From positions 149,598 through 213,597 of the forward strand of contig CASERQ010000004.1 of the NCBI GenBank assembly GCA_949290395.1: a stretch of DNA of 64,000 bases. Reading direction: 5' to 3'. Numbering within the stretch: the stretch's first letter is position 1; each line of letters opens with the position of its first letter. The notes under the pieces are model-generated. The model ran no database searches. It saw only the letters and a program-made list of their open reading frames with translations, and was not told the DNA's origin. The stretch is from an uncultured bacterium (lineage in GTDB: Bacteria; Bacillota_I; Bacilli_A; RFN20; CAG-826). Below, in pieces: positions 47,139-57,852 of the stretch. Position numbers and translations under genes: made by a program.

Positions 47139-50100
47139 AGTAAAAATTATTAATTGGCACTACTTTTGGGATGAATTAATTGAAATTAAGCCTATTGTTT
47201 TCTTAACTGGTGTTAATGGTAGTGGTAAATCAACTTTAATCGATGCTTTCCAAGTTGTTCTTTTAGGTGATACAACTGGAAGATATTTTAATAAAGCTGC
47301 TCTTGAAAAGAGTGCTCGTACTTTAAAGGGCTATCTTAGAGGTGAACTTGGTGACACTATTGATGGTGGATTTAAATATTTAAGAAATGGACGTTTTACC
47401 TCTTACATTGCTTTAGAGTTTTTCGATGATTTAAATAATATTCCTTTTGTAATGGGTATTGTTTTTGATTCTTATGAAGATGGAAGTGAAGAACACCATT
47501 TCTTCTATCTAGAAAGCACGCTTCCTATCAATAATTTTGTTAAAGATAGAGTTCCAATGGATTATAAAACTCTCCTTGCTTTCTTTAACGAAAATTATCC
47601 TGACCATTACCAATTCTTTGAAAGTAATCGTCAATACCAAGATTTCTTAAAAAGAAAATTTGGTGGACTGAAAGATAAATATTTCTCTCTTTTAAAGAAA
47701 GCAACATCTTTTACACCAATCACCGACATTACAACATTTATTACAGATTATGTTTGTGATCCTCAAGCTAATATTGAACTTGATGCCCTTCAAGATAACA
47801 TTCTTCAATATAAAAAACTTGAAGTTGAAGCCTCAAATATTGAAAAAAGAGTCCAAAGACTTGAAGAAATTTCTAAGACTTATGAATCTTATAAAAGACA
47901 AAAAGAAAATTTTGTTATTGCTCAATATATTATTGAAAAATGTCAACTTGAACAAAGTTATAACAAACTCAGAAGTTTAAATAATTTAATTGAAAGAAAT
48001 CAAAGAAGAATTGCTGAAATCGATGAAGAATTAAAAGATTTTGCAGCAAATCTTGATGAACTTGAAGCTAAAAAGACAAAACTTATCTCAGATAGAGCAA
48101 GTAATGATTCAATTCGTATTGCTCAAAATTTAAGAGATGAAAAAAGAGATTGTGAAGATAAAATTAAAGCCATAAATAGCAATATTTTTGCTGTTAGAAA
48201 TTCTCTTACTCAATATTTAGATAACTTTGATAGTTGCGCAAAAGCTTTAAGCAAAGACCTTGAAACAATTGATGTTAACGCTCTTGGTGAAGATAAAGTA
48301 GAAGAAATTAATGAAATTAAAACTTCAAGTAAATCTGTAATTGGGGCTTGTGCAAGTTTTAGAGATACTTTCTTAAATGATTTAACAAAACTTACCAAGA
48401 TGGATCTTTCAGATTTAAGAGATACTTTCTTAATCTTTAAGAACCAAGTTTCTAATTTAGCAGTAAGTTTAGCAAGAACTATTCAAACTCTTGAGAAAGG
48501 AATTAGAGAAATTAAAGCTCAAGAGCAGGATATCAAACAAGGTACAAAAACCTACGATTCTCGTTTAACTTTAATCAAAAATTCCTTAGAAGATAGACTT
48601 GAAGAAGAGTTTGGAAAACATATTGAAGTATCAATTTATGCTGATTTAATCGATATTGATGATTTAAGCTGGGCAAATGCAATTGAAGGACTTTTAATTA
48701 ACCAAAAGTTTAATCTTTTCGTTGCTCCAAAATATTATGATGATGCTTATAGAATCTTAAAAGATTTATTAAATACATATTCATATTACGCAACTGCTTT
48801 AGTAGATGAAGAAAAAATCATCGCTAGAGAACCAGAATGTATGCCAGGATCTCTTGCTGAAGAGATTAATACAACACACGAAGGAGCAAGAGCTTATACT
48901 AACTTCCTTTTAGGCCGTGTTCATAAATCAAAGAACCCTCAAGAAGCTAGAGAAAGTGGTAATGGTATTACCAAAGAATGCGATTTATATCGTAATTTTG
49001 CGATGTCTCGACTTAATCCAAGAACTTATCAAACAAGTTATATTGGACGCAAAATGGATGATCGTTTCTTAAATGAGAAAGCTAAACAATTAGCAGTTAA
49101 TAACGAAAATTTAAAAGTTTATAAAGATATTAAAGGTTTAATTGATGAAGCTAATAGACTTGAACTTATTACAACAGGTGAAATCGAAAATATTTTCGTT
49201 TTGCTTAAGAGAATTAGCGACCTTCCAGGTCTTGAAAATACTCTTAAATATATCGAAGAAGAACTTAAAAACAACGATTCCCCACTTGCTCAATCTTTAG
49301 ATTCTAGAATTGCTGATGTTGATGCTGATATTAAATCAATCAACGAAAGCAAAGAAAAAGTTGTCTTAGAAAAAGGTAACTTAATTAAAGATATTGAAAA
49401 TATTAAAACTGAAAGAATTATTTCTGAGCAAAAAATTATTGAAGAAAAAGAAAATTCAATTAATTCTCACTATGATCCATTCCTTGTTAGTGACCAAGCT
49501 CTTCCAATTTATGAAAGAGAAATCGCTGATGGAAAATCAGTTATGGAAATTTTCCAAGAATTTAATGTTGAATTCTCTCGTTTACAATACATCGTTAATA
49601 ACATCAATAACCAAGTTATTCGTTTTAGAAGAGATTATTGTCAAGACTATCACCTTAGTTATGATGTTGAAGCAGAAAGTAATGACGTTTTTGAAAATGA
49701 ACTTAAAGAATTTAGAGACGTTAAACTTCCTGAATATAAAGAAAAGATTGAAGATTCTTACAATAAAGCCACAAAACAATTTAAAGATGACTTTATCTTT
49801 AAATTAAGAGGAGCTATTGAAGATGTCGAAGATCAAATTGAAAACTTAAATACAGCCTTAAAACAATCTTCTTTCGGACGTGATCTATATCGTTTCACTG
49901 TCAAACCATCAACTGTTTATAGAAGATATTACGATATGTTAAAAGATGATTTAGTCATTAATGGTGGTAAAGACGATAGCGAATTTGTTAACAAATACAA
50001 AGACGTCATGGAAGATCTCTTTAGACAAATTGTCGATGTTGGCGACAATTCTAAAAATTCCCAACTCCTTGAAAATATTTCTAAATTTACAGACTATAGA

Positions 50101-50487
50101 AGTTATCTCGATTTTGACTTAATAGTGTATAATAAAGATACTGGTGATGAACAAAGACTCTCAAAAATGATTAAGAAGAAGAGTGGTGGCGAAACTCAAA
50201 CACCATTTTACATCGCTGTTCTCGCATCATTTGCACAACTCTACCATGTTAATGATGAAGGAGAAATGGGAAACACCTTGCGTCTTATAATTTTTGATGA
50301 AGCATTCTCCAAAATGGATAAAGGAAGAATGACTGAAGCTATTAAACTTTTAAGAAAATTCTCCTTACAAGTTATCCTCAGTGCTCCATCTGATAAGATA
50401 CCTGATATTTCGCCACTTGTTGATGAAACCTTAATCGTCTTACACGATAAGAACAAGAGCTGCGTTCGTCTTTTTGAAAAAGAATAA
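47122..50487 (+). CDS. jetC: JetC / MksB-type SMC ATPase
   Basis: 1121 residues. Walker A GVNGSGKST (30-38) within an N-terminal head half; long coiled coils (about 255-470 and 680-960) surround a hinge-like globular part (about 490-650); the C-terminal head half has signature 'KKKSGGETQTPF' and Walker B 'RLIIFDEAFSKMD', then 'VILSAPSDKI'. This is the SbcC/MukB-like ATPase of Wadjet and MksBEF. In Wadjet such complexes extrude DNA loops and JetD then cleaves small circles. All ATPase residues are intact. No jetD follows; glgC starts 20 bases later. Confidence 0.9.
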   Translation: MKLLTRVKIINWHYFWDELIEIKPIVFLTGVNGSGKSTLIDAFQVVLLGDTTGRYFNKAALEKSARTLKGYLRGELGDTIDGGFKYLRNGRFTSYIALEFFDDLNNIPFVMGIVFDSYEDGSEEHHFFYLESTLPINNFVKDRVPMDYKTLLAFFNENYPDHYQFFESNRQYQDFLKRKFGGLKDKYFSLLKKATSFTPITDITTFITDYVCDPQANIELDALQDNILQYKKLEVEASNIEKRVQRLEEISKTYESYKRQKENFVIAQYIIEKCQLEQSYNKLRSLNNLIERNQRRIAEIDEELKDFAANLDELEAKKTKLISDRASNDSIRIAQNLRDEKRDCEDKIKAINSNIFAVRNSLTQYLDNFDSCAKALSKDLETIDVNALGEDKVEEINEIKTSSKSVIGACASFRDTFLNDLTKLTKMDLSDLRDTFLIFKNQVSNLAVSLARTIQTLEKGIREIKAQEQDIKQGTKTYDSRLTLIKNSLEDRLEEEFGKHIEVSIYADLIDIDDLSWANAIEGLLINQKFNLFVAPKYYDDAYRILKDLLNTYSYYATALVDEEKIIAREPECMPGSLAEEINTTHEGARAYTNFLLGRVHKSKNPQEARESGNGITKECDLYRNFAMSRLNPRTYQTSYIGRKMDDRFLNEKAKQLAVNNENLKVYKDIKGLIDEANRLELITTGEIENIFVLLKRISDLPGLENTLKYIEEELKNNDSPLAQSLDSRIADVDADIKSINESKEKVVLEKGNLIKDIENIKTERIISEQKIIEEKENSINSHYDPFLVSDQALPIYEREIADGKSVMEIFQEFNVEFSRLQYIVNNINNQVIRFRRDYCQDYHLSYDVEAESNDVFENELKEFRDVKLPEYKEKIEDSYNKATKQFKDDFIFKLRGAIEDVEDQIENLNTALKQSSFGRDLYRFTVKPSTVYRRYYDMLKDDLVINGGKDDSEFVNKYKDVMEDLFRQIVDVGDNSKNSQLLENISKFTDYRSYLDFDLIVYNKDTGDEQRLSKMIKKKSGGETQTPFYIAVLASFAQLYHVNDEGEMGNTLRLIIFDEAFSKMDKGRMTEAIKLLRKFSLQVILSAPSDKIPDISPLVDETLIVLHDKNKSCVRLFEKE

Positions 50488-50507
50488 ATAAAAGGAGGAA
50501 GACGCTA

Positions 50508-51623
50508 ATGGCGCAAAAGGTTGTAGCGATGATACTTGCGGGCGGAAAAGGTACCCGTTTAAAAGCGCTCACTAGAAAGATTGCAAAACCTGCAGTCCAT
50601 TTTGGTGGCAAATATCGTATCATCGATTTTTCGTTGTCCAATGTTGCAAATAGTGACATTACAGTATGTGGTGTTTTAACGCAATATGAGTCGGCAGTTT
50701 TAACAAATTATGTTGGAAATGGTTCAACATGGGGTTTTGATGGAGTTAATGGTAAGTGTCAATCACTCGCACCTCATCAAACTGAAGAAGGTGCAAACTG
50801 GTATAATGGCACCGCTGATGCAATTTATCAAAACTTAGACTTCTTAGACGACGAAGATCCTGATTATGTCTTAATTTTAAGTGGCGATCACATCTATAAA
50901 ACAACTTATAATGATATGATTGATCTCCATATTCAAAGTGGAGCAGTTTGTACAATTTCTGTTATTGAAGTTCCATGGGAAGAAGCTTCTAGATTTGGTA
51001 TTTTAGAGGTTAATAGTGATGATGAAATCACAAAATTCGTTGAAAAACCTAAAAAACCACAATCTAATCTTGCAAGTATGGGAATTTATGTTTTCTCATA
51101 TAAAGAACTTAGAAAAGCTCTTATTGAAGATGCAAAAGATCCTGATTCAAATCACGATTTTGGTAGCAATATTATCCCAACTCTTCTTGCTCAAAATAAA
51201 AAGCTCATGGCTTATAGATTTAGTGGATATTGGAGAGATGTTGGAACACTTGATTCGCTCCATGCAGCAAACGTTGAGTTGCTTCCTTCAATGGGCAAAG
51301 AAGATGTTATTCATTTTTCTGAATTCCCAACAGTTTTCAGTGAAGATACCCACTCAATGCCACAATTTGTTGGTAAAAACGCATCAATTGATGATTGCTT
51401 AGTTAATCAAGGTGCAATTATTTTAGGTCACATTTCTCATTCTGTTATCTCTAATGAAGTTTATGTTGGAGAAGATGCTGAAGTTGTTGATTCCTATATT
51501 ATGCCAGGCGCAAAGATAGGAAAAGGCGCTAAGGTTTATAAGGCAATCGTAGGACCAAATGAAGTCATTAAAGATGGCGAAGTCATTAACCAAGATATGG
51601 CTGAAGTTGTTCTTGAGGCATAA
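50508..51623 (+). CDS. glgC: Glucose-1-phosphate adenylyltransferase, catalytic subunit
   Basis: 371 residues. The nucleotide loop is 'LAGGKGTRLKALT'; 'KPAVHFGGKYRIIDF' and 'SGDHIYK' carry the substrate-binding Lys and catalytic Asp; the C-terminal left-handed beta helix follows. It makes ADP-glucose from ATP and glucose-1-phosphate, the first committed step of glycogen synthesis. An AAAGGAGG site lies before the ATG, 20 bases after jetC with no terminator, so it is probably co-transcribed with jetABC. Confidence 0.95.
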   Translation: MAQKVVAMILAGGKGTRLKALTRKIAKPAVHFGGKYRIIDFSLSNVANSDITVCGVLTQYESAVLTNYVGNGSTWGFDGVNGKCQSLAPHQTEEGANWYNGTADAIYQNLDFLDDEDPDYVLILSGDHIYKTTYNDMIDLHIQSGAVCTISVIEVPWEEASRFGILEVNSDDEITKFVEKPKKPQSNLASMGIYVFSYKELRKALIEDAKDPDSNHDFGSNIIPTLLAQNKKLMAYRFSGYWRDVGTLDSLHAANVELLPSMGKEDVIHFSEFPTVFSEDTHSMPQFVGKNASIDDCLVNQGAIILGHISHSVISNEVYVGEDAEVVDSYIMPGAKIGKGAKVYKAIVGPNEVIKDGEVINQDMAEVVLEA

Positions 51624-51634
51624 GGAGATATGTT

Positions 51635-52750
51635 ATGAATAATGTTTTAGCACTTGTTGATTTATACGAAAATTCAGATTTAGGTTTATTAACTCGTGAT
51701 AGACCTCTTGCAAGTACAACTTTCTTAGCTAGATATGCTTTTATTGATTTTGCATTATCTAATTTATCAAATAGTGGCATCGATAATATTTGTGTTCTTG
51801 CAAAAAATCACTCAAACAGCATTTATAAACATATTGGAAATACAAATACATATTTAGCAAATCCGAAAACTGGTTATCTTTCAATTCTTATTAACGAAGA
51901 AGGTATTATTAACCCAGTTTTCAATACTGATATTAATAACATTAAAGAAAACGACTTTGTTTTATATGATGACAAAGTTAAATATGTTGTAATAACAAAT
52001 GCTTCATTTATTATGAAGCTTGACTATAAAAAAGTAGTTGAAGATCATATTAAAAGTGGTAAAAACGTCTCGCTTGTTTATAAAAAAGTTGAAGATGCAC
52101 ATGAATTTGCAAGTTGTACAAAACTTGTAGTTGATAACTTGAATTGTGTTCAAAAATTATATACTGATAACAAATCATCCAAAGCGAATATCCTTTTAGA
52201 TACTATCGTTATTGATAAATCACTTCTTTCTGATTTACTTTCAAAAGCTAGCCAAATCTCAGCTATGATTAGTGTTGAAGCAATGGTTGGCTATCTTGTG
52301 AATTATGTTACAAAAATTAACGCAATTGAATTTAAAGGATATGTCCGTAAATTTGATTCACTTGAACATTACTTTAAGTATTCCTTAGAATTTTTAAATA
52401 ATCCTGAACTTTTAAGAGAATTTTTCCAAGATCAAGATTGGGTTTATTACACAACAACCCATAACTCTCATCCAGTTTTATATGGACCAAATGCTAAAGT
52501 TACTAATTCGCTTGTAGCAAATGGAACAAGTATTGAAGGTACAGTTAAAAATTCTATTATTTCTCGTGACGTTACAATTGAAGAAGGCGCAATTGTTGAA
52601 AATTCAATTATTTTTACTCACACCACAATCAAAAGAGGTGTTCACCTTAAAAATGTAATTGCTGATAAACGTACAATTTTTGAAAATAAAAAAGACGTTT
52701 ATGGTACAGAAAGTCATCCACTTTATTTTCCAAGAGGAGTTATCGTTTAA
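51635..52750 (+). CDS. glgD: ADP-glucose pyrophosphorylase regulatory subunit GlgD
   Basis: 371 residues, homologous to GlgC over its length but lacking the GGxGTRL nucleotide loop (here 'LLTRDRPLASTTFLARYAFIDF'). It keeps the C-terminal beta helix. GlgD forms a heteromeric GlgC-GlgD enzyme in Firmicutes and is a regulatory, largely non-catalytic subunit. AAGGAG ribosome site; 11 bases after glgC. Confidence 0.93.
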   Translation: MNNVLALVDLYENSDLGLLTRDRPLASTTFLARYAFIDFALSNLSNSGIDNICVLAKNHSNSIYKHIGNTNTYLANPKTGYLSILINEEGIINPVFNTDINNIKENDFVLYDDKVKYVVITNASFIMKLDYKKVVEDHIKSGKNVSLVYKKVEDAHEFASCTKLVVDNLNCVQKLYTDNKSSKANILLDTIVIDKSLLSDLLSKASQISAMISVEAMVGYLVNYVTKINAIEFKGYVRKFDSLEHYFKYSLEFLNNPELLREFFQDQDWVYYTTTHNSHPVLYGPNAKVTNSLVANGTSIEGTVKNSIISRDVTIEEGAIVENSIIFTHTTIKRGVHLKNVIADKRTIFENKKDVYGTESHPLYFPRGVIV

Positions 52751-52753
52751 TTT

Positions 52754-54205
52754 ATGAATATTTTAATGGCAAGTAGTGAAGCTTTACCATTTAGCAAAAC
52801 TGGTGGTTTAGCTGATGTTGTCTATGCTCTTTCAAAAGAGATAGAACGCAAAGAAAAAGATGTAACAATGAGCATTGTTTCACCATTTTATGGCTCAATA
52901 AATAAAGCAAAATATAAATTTAAATCACTTTATTCTTTTAATGTTAAGATGCAATGGAGAAATATTCCTACTGAAATTATGCACGTAACTTATGAAGGAA
53001 TTGATTATTATCTTGTTAAAAATGATGGATATTTTGCTCGAAATGGCGGATTATATGGCTATTTTGATGATGGAGAAAGATTTGCTTATTTCTCTTTAGC
53101 AGTTTTAGAACTTATTAAACGCTTGCCATATGAAATTGATGTTGTCCATTGTCATGATTGGCAAACTGGAATGATTCCTTGTCTTTTAAAAGAAAGATGG
53201 AGAGATGATCCAATTTTAGGAAAAGTAAAATCAATGATCACTATCCACAATCCTTTATTTAAGGGATATTTTGGAGTTGGTTCTTTAGGTGATTTTTATG
53301 AACTTAATGATTCGCTTTTCTACTCTGGAAAAATTAGACTTGATGGACAAGTTTCAACTTTAAAAGCAGGGATTTATTACGCTGATAAAATCACAACAGT
53401 TTCACCAACCCATGCTTATGAGCTTAAAACTCCAGATGGATCAAAAGGTTTATGGTATGACCTCATTTTAAGACAAAATGATTTTTCAGGCGTTTTAAAT
53501 GGAATGGACTATAAAGAATTTAATCCTCAAACTGATAAATTAATTTATAAAAACTATACTCAAAAAACTTTATCTGAAGGGAAAAGAGAAAATAAAAAGG
53601 CTTTTTGCGAGGAATTTGAGTTAGAACAAGGGAAACCTTTATTTAGCGTTGTATCACGTTTAAGTGATCAAAAAGGTTTAGAATTAATTAATGCAATGGC
53701 TGATTTTGTTGTTACAAGTGGAGGCAATTTCGCTATTGTTGGAAGTGGAGAAAAGTATGCTGAAGATTATTACAATGCTTTACATATGAAATATCTCCAT
53801 AATGTTAGAGTTTATATTGGCTACAACAATGAAATGGCTCATAAATGTTACGCAGCTAGCGATTTCTTCATTATGCCAAGTGCTTTTGAACCATGTGGTC
53901 TTGGGCAAATGATTGCTCAAAGATATGGAACTTTACCAATTGTTAGAAGAACCGGAGGCTTAAAAGATAGTGTTATTCCATATAATTATGGAATTAATAA
54001 CTATAAAGATGCCGATGGATTTGGTTTTGATGGATATAACGCATCTGATGCAATTAAAGCAACTGCTAATGCTCTTATGGTTTATGATTCTCGACCAAAA
54101 GAATTTGAAAGAATGAGACTTAATGCCTTTAAGGTTGATCATTCTTGGACAAAACCTTCTAAAGAATATCTAACAATTTATAGAAGTTTAGCTAATAGAA
54201 AATAA
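52754..54205 (+). CDS. glgA: Glycogen synthase (ADP-glucose)
   Basis: 483 residues, GT5 family. N-terminal 'SSEALPFSKTGGLADVV' holds the KTGGL ADP-glucose motif, and the C-terminal lobe has 'PSAFEPCGLGQMIAQRYG' with the catalytic Glu and 'RRTGGLKDSV'. It extends alpha-1,4-glucan chains. Starts three bases after glgD (TAA-TTT-ATG). glgB and glgP are not in the window. A terminator follows. Confidence 0.95.
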   Translation: MNILMASSEALPFSKTGGLADVVYALSKEIERKEKDVTMSIVSPFYGSINKAKYKFKSLYSFNVKMQWRNIPTEIMHVTYEGIDYYLVKNDGYFARNGGLYGYFDDGERFAYFSLAVLELIKRLPYEIDVVHCHDWQTGMIPCLLKERWRDDPILGKVKSMITIHNPLFKGYFGVGSLGDFYELNDSLFYSGKIRLDGQVSTLKAGIYYADKITTVSPTHAYELKTPDGSKGLWYDLILRQNDFSGVLNGMDYKEFNPQTDKLIYKNYTQKTLSEGKRENKKAFCEEFELEQGKPLFSVVSRLSDQKGLELINAMADFVVTSGGNFAIVGSGEKYAEDYYNALHMKYLHNVRVYIGYNNEMAHKCYAASDFFIMPSAFEPCGLGQMIAQRYGTLPIVRRTGGLKDSVIPYNYGINNYKDADGFGFDGYNASDAIKATANALMVYDSRPKEFERMRLNAFKVDHSWTKPSKEYLTIYRSLANRK

Positions 54206-54212
54206 ATTAAAG

Positions 54213-54238
54213 AGGCTCCTCTAGGGAGCCTGCTTTTT
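54213..54238 (+). terminator. Terminator of the glg operon
   Basis: AGGCTCCT (54213-54220), loop CTA, GGGAGCCT (54224-54231), then GCTTTTT. Confidence 0.9.
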
Positions 54239-54262
54239 ATAAAATTTCCTTCTTTATCTTAC

Positions 54263-54291
54263 TTGAAACTAGCTCTTTTTATCTTTATAAT
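54263..54291 (+). promoter_or_regulatory. Promoter of leuS
   Basis: TTGAAA (54263-54268), 17 bases, TATAAT (54286-54291): the closest match to a consensus promoter in the window. Transcription would start about 54298. Confidence 0.8.
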
Positions 54292-54297
54292 TTTTTT

Positions 54298-54479
54298 GAT
54301 GATTAATTAAGAACAAAATCTTCTTAGAGAGTTACTGGTTGGTGAAAAGTAATAGGGTTTAACTTAAGTCTCACATCAGATTTATCTTATTTATTAAATT
54401 AAGTGCATACTTCATAGAAGTATGAACTAAGGTGGTACCGCGTAAATTACGTCCTTAGATTATGTCTAAGGATTTTTTT
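54298..54479 (+). promoter_or_regulatory. T-box riboswitch leader of leuS
   Basis: The conserved T-box motif AAGGTGGTACCGCG is at 54429-54442 and is followed by an intrinsic terminator: TCCTTAGA (54452-54459), loop TTATG, TCTAAGGA (54465-54472), then seven T. Stem I begins near 54325 and contains the GGTTGGTG element (54351-54358). A CTT or overlapping TTA Leu codon at 54363-54366 is the likely specifier. Uncharged tRNA-Leu should pair with the specifier and the T-box bulge and allow readthrough into leuS. Confidence 0.92.
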
Positions 54480-54494
54480 ATAGGAGGAAAAAGC

Positions 54495-56897
54495 ATGTAT
54501 AACCATAAAGAAGTTGAAAAGAAATGGGCTGAAATTTGGGACAAAAACAAAGAATACAAGTGTGATACAAGTGATTTTTCAAAACCAAAATACTATGTCT
54601 TAGATATGTTCCCTTATCCAAGTGGACAAGGCTTACATGTTGGTCATCCAGAAGGCTACACAGCAACTGACATTGTTGCCCGTATGAAAAGAATGCAAGG
54701 TTTCAATGTCTTACACCCAATAGGATGGGATGCTTTTGGTCTTCCTGCTGAGCAATATGCAATGAAGATGAACGAACATCCTGAAAAATTCACCTTAAAA
54801 AACATTGATAACTTCCGTAGACAAATCAAAATGCTTGGTTTTTCTTATGACTATGATAGAGAAATCATGACTTGTGATCCAAAATACTACAAATGGACTC
54901 AATGGATCTTCAAAAAAATGTTTGATAACAACCTTGCTTACGTTGATTATAAACCTGTTAACTGGTGTGAAGAACTTGGGACAGTTTTAGCAAATGAAGA
55001 GGTTATTGATGGAAAAAGTGAAAGAGGCGGGTATCCTGTCGTTAGAAAACCAATGAGACAATGGATGCTTAAAATTACTTCTTACGCAGATAGACTTGAT
55101 GAAGATTTAAAAGGTCTTGATTGGCCACAATCTACTATTGAACTTCAACATAACTGGATTGGAAAATCTCTCGGAACAGAAGTTATTTTTAAGATAGACG
55201 GAAGTGATAAAACTTTCAAAGTTTTCACAACAAGAGCTGATACACTTTTTGGTTGTACATATTGCTGCCTTGCTCCTGAGCATCCTTTAGTTAAAGAAAT
55301 TGTAACTGACAAGATGAGAAGTGAAGTTGAAAAATATATTGAAACTGTTTCTCATAAATCTGATTTAGATAGAACAGAGTTAAATAAGGATAAGAGTGGC
55401 GTTTTTGTCGGAAGATATGCAATTAATCCAATTAACAACAAAAAAGTTCCTATTTTTATTGCAGATTATGTTTTAGCAAGTTATGGAAGTGGGGCAGTTA
55501 TGGCTGTTCCAGCTCATGATGAAAGAGATTATGCTTTTGCTAAAAAATATAGCCTTGAAATGATTCAAGTTCTTGAAGGTGATATTTCTGAAAATGCTAT
55601 GACAAAAGACGCAAAACATATTAATAGCGACTTTATTAATGGCAAAAATATCGAAGAAGGCAAAAAACTTGTTACTGAAAAATTAATTGAATTAAATGCT
55701 GGTAATTTTAAAGTTAATTATAAATTGAGAGATTGGTTATTCTCACGTCAAAGATATTGGGGCGAGCCAATTCCAATTATTAATTTTGAAGATGGTTCAA
55801 TGAAAAGTTTAAATGAAGATGATTTACCACTTGTTTTACCAGAATTAAAAGAATATAAACCAAGCGGAACTGGCGAATCACCATTAGTCCACGCAACAGA
55901 TTGGTTAAATGTTGAAATAGATGGTAAAAAAGCGATAAGAGAGACAAATACTATGCCACAATGGGCCGGAAGTTGCTGGTACTATCTTAGATATATTGAT
56001 CCAAAAAATGATAATTTTATCGGAGATAAAAAATTATTAGATCACTGGTTACCAGTTGATTTATATATTGGTGGACAAGAACATGCTGTTTTACACTTAC
56101 TTTATGCTCGTTTTTGGCATAAATTCTTATATGATCAAGGAGTTGTTTCGTCTAAAGAACCATTCAAGAAATTATTCCATCAAGGTATGATTCTCGGTGA
56201 AAATGGTGAAAAAATGTCTAAATCAAGAGGGAACGTCATTAATCCTGATGAAATCGTTGATAAATATGGCGCAGATACTTTAAGACTTTATGAAATGTTT
56301 ATGGGACCACTTGAAGCTTCACTCCCTTGGTCAAGTAAAGGACTTGAAGGCGCAAGAAGATTTATAGACAGAGTCTACAGAATGTTTGAAGAAGATTCTT
56401 TTAGAGCAAAGTTCTCTGATAAGAATGATGGAAGCCTTGATTATATCTATAACTTCACAGTTAAAAAAGTCACTGAAGATTTTGAAAAACTTCAATTTAA
56501 TACAGCAATCTCACAAATGATGATTTTTGTAAATGAACTTTATAAAGCTAGCTCAATTTATAAGGTCTATCTTGAAAACTTCATTAAGATGTTTGATTGT
56601 ATTTGTCCATTTATTGGTGAAGAAATTTGGCATAAATATTTTGGTCACGATGACATGATTACATATACTTCTTGGCCAACTTATGATGAAAGCAAAATTA
56701 ATTTAGCGACAGTTAAAATCGCTGTTCAAGTTAATGGTAAATTGAGAGATACAATTGAAGTTAATAAAGACGAAGACGATGAAAAAGTTAAAGAAATTGC
56801 TCTTACTTCAGAGAGAGTTCAAAACTTTACAAAAGATAAAACAATTGTTAAAGTCATCGTTGTTAAGAACAAAATCGTCTCAGTTGTTGTAAAATAG
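54495..56897 (+). CDS. leuS: Leucyl-tRNA synthetase
   Basis: 800 residues from ATG 54495, preceded by AGGAGG. An in-frame ATG at 54462 lies within the T-box terminator stem and is rejected. Class I motifs: HVGHPEGY (HIGH) near residue 42 and EKMSKS near residue 568. The editing CP1 domain (about 215-405) includes 'TTRADTLFG' and 'AVPAHDERD', and the C-terminal anticodon and extension domains are complete. Ends before a strong terminator. Confidence 0.98.
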   Translation: MYNHKEVEKKWAEIWDKNKEYKCDTSDFSKPKYYVLDMFPYPSGQGLHVGHPEGYTATDIVARMKRMQGFNVLHPIGWDAFGLPAEQYAMKMNEHPEKFTLKNIDNFRRQIKMLGFSYDYDREIMTCDPKYYKWTQWIFKKMFDNNLAYVDYKPVNWCEELGTVLANEEVIDGKSERGGYPVVRKPMRQWMLKITSYADRLDEDLKGLDWPQSTIELQHNWIGKSLGTEVIFKIDGSDKTFKVFTTRADTLFGCTYCCLAPEHPLVKEIVTDKMRSEVEKYIETVSHKSDLDRTELNKDKSGVFVGRYAINPINNKKVPIFIADYVLASYGSGAVMAVPAHDERDYAFAKKYSLEMIQVLEGDISENAMTKDAKHINSDFINGKNIEEGKKLVTEKLIELNAGNFKVNYKLRDWLFSRQRYWGEPIPIINFEDGSMKSLNEDDLPLVLPELKEYKPSGTGESPLVHATDWLNVEIDGKKAIRETNTMPQWAGSCWYYLRYIDPKNDNFIGDKKLLDHWLPVDLYIGGQEHAVLHLLYARFWHKFLYDQGVVSSKEPFKKLFHQGMILGENGEKMSKSRGNVINPDEIVDKYGADTLRLYEMFMGPLEASLPWSSKGLEGARRFIDRVYRMFEEDSFRAKFSDKNDGSLDYIYNFTVKKVTEDFEKLQFNTAISQMMIFVNELYKASSIYKVYLENFIKMFDCICPFIGEEIWHKYFGHDDMITYTSWPTYDESKINLATVKIAVQVNGKLRDTIEVNKDEDDEKVKEIALTSERVQNFTKDKTIVKVIVVKNKIVSVVVK

Positions 56898-56952
56898 CTG
56901 AGATTTGCAGGCTTTTTCATTAATTAAGTAGTATTTAAAATTTTAAATTTTA

Positions 56953-57000
56953 GCAAAATCACGTTTATTTTCTTTCAAAAATTCCGTGATTTTGCTTTTT
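56953..57000 (+). terminator. Terminator of leuS
   Basis: GCAAAATCACG (56953-56963) and CGTGATTTTGC (56985-56995) form a perfect 11-bp stem around a 21-base loop, then five or more T. Confidence 0.85.
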
Positions 57001-57087
57001 TATTTGATTTGCTATGGATACATAAATATGGTTAAATATAAGCGTTGTTTTCACGGTACTTATTAAAGACTGTAGAAAGGATTTTAT

Positions 57088-57852
57088 ATGATTTTATGTG
57101 TTGATTGTGGTAACACATCTATTAAGTTTGCTCTTTTTGAAAAGGAACACTTAGTTAAAAGTTACCTATTAAGAACTTTAAGAGAAAAAAGTAGTGATGA
57201 ATATGCATTATCTTTTTCTTCTATTATCGGGAAAGATGTAAGTGTAGAAGGAGCAATTATTAGTAGCGTTGTACCTTTTTTAACGCCTGTTCTTTTTAAT
57301 GCATTAAACAAAGTTTTTAATATTACGCCTCTTATTTTAGGTAAGCATTTAAAGACAAAATTAGCTTTAAAAATTGACAATCCTTCTGAACTTGGAAGTG
57401 ATATTATTGCGGGCGCTTTAGGAGCAAAAGAGAAATATGGTGATTCAACTCTTGTTGCAGATTTGGGAACCGCAACGAAAATTTATGTTATTGATCAAAA
57501 AGGCGCTTTTATTGGTGTTGCAATTGCAGTAGGTATGGAAATTAGCCTTAAAACGCTTGTAAGTTCAACCTCTCAACTCTTAGAAACAGCATTTGTAACT
57601 CCTCAAAAAATTATTGGAAAAAATACAAAAGACGCAATTCAATCAGGTATTGTTTATGGTCAAGCATTTATGATTGAGCGTTTTGCTGAAAAAATGGAAG
57701 ATGAATGTGGTTATAAACTTAAAAGAGTTGTAACTGGAGGTTATTCCCGTGTTGTTAAAGATGAACTTAATGGATTTATCTTCAATGAAGACTTAGTCCT
57801 TGAAGGTTTATATCATATTTATGAAATTAATGGAGGCGTAAAAAATGATTAA
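57088..57852 (+). CDS. coaX: Type III pantothenate kinase
   Basis: 254 residues, acetate-kinase/sugar-kinase fold. Phosphate motifs 'VDCGNTSIKFALFE' and 'VADLGTATKIYVI', pantothenate motif 'GSDIIAGALGAKEKYG' and 'TGGYSRVV' for adenosine are present. It phosphorylates pantothenate, the first step to coenzyme A; the type III enzyme needs a monovalent cation and is not inhibited by CoA. AAAGGA ribosome site. Overlaps the next gene by eight bases. Confidence 0.95.
   Translation: MILCVDCGNTSIKFALFEKEHLVKSYLLRTLREKSSDEYALSFSSIIGKDVSVEGAIISSVVPFLTPVLFNALNKVFNITPLILGKHLKTKLALKIDNPSELGSDIIAGALGAKEKYGDSTLVADLGTATKIYVIDQKGAFIGVAIAVGMEISLKTLVSSTSQLLETAFVTPQKIIGKNTKDAIQSGIVYGQAFMIERFAEKMEDECGYKLKRVVTGGYSRVVKDELNGFIFNEDLVLEGLYHIYEINGGVKND

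Noticed and set aside
50460-50520. A hidden or frameshifted jetD after jetC
   Set aside because: Only 20 bases separate the jetC stop from glgC, and no JetD-like frame occurs upstream of jetA either.
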